DNA of 7,078 nucleotides, from the NCBI GenBank assembly GCA_034189035.1, contig JAXHVA010000168.1, positions 1 through 7,078 on the forward strand, read 5' to 3'. Both the position numbers and the translations under genes were made by a program. The number at the start of each line of letters is the position of its first letter. The first letter of the stretch is position 1. This DNA is from JAUXFK01 sp034189035. GTDB lineage: Bacteria > Desulfobacterota > UBA8473. Below the pieces are notes generated by a model, which had not been told where the DNA came from, made no database searches, and saw nothing but the letters and a program-made list of their open reading frames with translations. Of the stretch, positions 6,119 through 7,078 are shown piece after piece.

Positions 6119-7078
6119 TTACTTTTTTACTTCAAATACACCAACAAGCCCATGTCCATAACCGTTTCCGTTTTGCATATTCATCTCTAGGCTACGAAGG
6201 GCATAGCCTAAAAAGGGTTCGATGATATTGGCACGAGGATCGCCCCACGGAACCCTCCCCGCTCCCTCTATGACTTGATACATAATTGTCAGTAACTCTT
6301 TTAAAAAATCTGGATAATATGAAGGGGCTTTCGGTGCGTCCTTTACCTTTTGCGTATTGCTGTCATAATTAGAGAGGAGTTGTATCGCATATTTTATCAA
6401 TGCATTCCAGGAAAGAGAATATGTCTCGAAGAAACTGTTGAGATGGTCAAACCCTTGTTTTGGAATATAATCGAGCAAAAGGGTCTGGAGGTCGGTTCTC
6501 AGATTCCATTCAAATAGGGAACTAACTGCTCTTCGCATCTTCGGACAATGACAATTGTAATCCCCTGTGTCCATATGCCTGCCGACAAAAATCGATCTAT
6601 CGAAAAGAGCACCGACAGAGATCTTTACACCCGCCTTGCGTGAAGCCTCTTTAATGATCTTCATTACCTCGTCTTTACACAGAAGACGAAGGGGAAAGGA
6701 CTCAATCTCGGCATTAATTCTCTCTTCTTCGGGAAAGATGTATGATATTTTGTAATCCATGAACATCTCTTCTTGGAGGGAAGCATCCCAAAGACTCTGC
6801 CATTCGTATGAATAGCGTCCCAGCCAATCACAGATGATGAGACCATAGTCTTTGACATGTTGAGCAATATCAGCCAAAATGTTTATAGTTACTTCATCTG
6901 TATTATGTGCAAAAGTACCATACGATGTGAAATATATATCGAAAGGAGGTTGGCTCTCCTTAACCGGCAGCCCCTTAGAAAAATCTTCTTGGATGAAGAT
7001 CATCTTTTCATTTCCAGAAAAGATATCTTCAGCCTGCTTCAGCAAAGACGAATTGATATCTATACCTATATAAAGGCT
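6119..7078 (-). CDS. Class I SAM-dependent methyltransferase with C-terminal extension, 5' end outside window
   Basis: The reading frame is open to the right edge, so the start lies beyond the window; 319 residues are visible. Numbering from the edge, the first codons read LYIGIDINSSLLKQA (2-16). This is the end of strand 2 of a Rossmann methyltransferase, with Asp7 as the acidic residue expected to hold the SAM ribose. It is followed by IFIQEDF (27-33) and PPFDIYFTSYGTFAH (44-58), which fit motifs III and IV. LIICDWLGRYSYEW (80-93) fits the next strand. The glycine-rich motif I lies outside the window. The last 150 or so residues are not a recognised methyltransferase core; they include NCHCPKM, several aromatic helices and a Gly-rich end, and I cannot assign them. 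The substrate is unknown. The gene is 88 bases upstream of tolQ on the same strand, with no visible terminator between them. Confidence 0.78.
   Translation of the reverse strand, partial: SLYIGIDINSSLLKQAEDIFSGNEKMIFIQEDFSKGLPVKESQPPFDIYFTSYGTFAHNTDEVTINILADIAQHVKDYGLIICDWLGRYSYEWQSLWDASLQEEMFMDYKISYIFPEEERINAEIESFPLRLLCKDEVMKIIKEASRKAGVKISVGALFDRSIFVGRHMDTGDYNCHCPKMRRAVSSLFEWNLRTDLQTLLLDYIPKQGFDHLNSFFETYSLSWNALIKYAIQLLSNYDSNTQKVKDAPKAPSYYPDFLKELLTIMYQVIEGAGRVPWGDPRANIIEPFLGYALRSLEMNMQNGNGYGHGLVGVFEVKK

Noticed and set aside
1..7078. CRISPR arrays, tRNA or rRNA genes, insertion sequences, attachment sites
   Set aside because: No regularly spaced repeats, no cloverleaf-like or conserved RNA sequence and no transposase text were seen on either strand.

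Overview
The window carries a complete Tol-Pal cell-envelope operon on the minus strand, in the order tolQ-tolR-tolA-tolB-pal-cpoB (from about 6030 down to 912). It is flanked by a window-truncated methyltransferase gene upstream (6119 to beyond the right edge, same strand) and by a decayed ATPase pseudogene downstream (1-824, plus strand, converging on cpoB). The organism is a Gram-negative, diderm bacterium with an AT-rich genome. The short TolA, the Pal and TolB sequence style and the lipoprotein-like CpoB resemble Deltaproteobacteria/Desulfobacterota and related lineages. That placement is an impression from protein style, not a demonstrated taxonomy.

Layout, left to right. Bases 1-824 hold the C-terminal part of an AAA_14/DUF4143-type ATPase with two in-frame TAA stops and a one-base insertion; its N-terminal part lies left of the window. 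Bases 825-911 are a short convergent gap with no clear terminator. Then, on the minus strand, come cpoB (best start is a TTG at 1802 behind a perfect AGGAGG), a 174-base gap holding a long imperfect inverted repeat, pal (true start at 2582, good Shine-Dalgarno), tolB, tolA, tolR and tolQ. Upstream of tolQ is a good sigma-70-like promoter (TTGACT, 17 bases, TAGAAT), followed by the 3' end of the methyltransferase gene.

How the genes work together (family knowledge): TolQ and TolR form the proton-driven inner-membrane motor. It energises TolA, which reaches across the periplasm to TolB and Pal and so links the inner membrane to peptidoglycan and the outer membrane during division. CpoB coordinates this with peptidoglycan synthesis. 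The motor and partner residues expected of this system are visible: the TolR membrane Asp, the TolA Ser-x3-His membrane motif, the TolQ pore threonines, and the Pal peptidoglycan-binding Asp and Arg.

The most interesting non-coding signal is the pal-cpoB inverted repeat. When read as the operon mRNA (minus strand), most of its mismatches become G-U wobbles, giving a stem of about 22 pairs with a single U-U mismatch. That bias suggests an RNA structure in the operon transcript. Other points of note are an A10 tract inside tolA where slippage in either direction would truncate the protein, and the replacement of the usual ybgC neighbour by a methyltransferase. I see no entirely new multi-gene system in the window.
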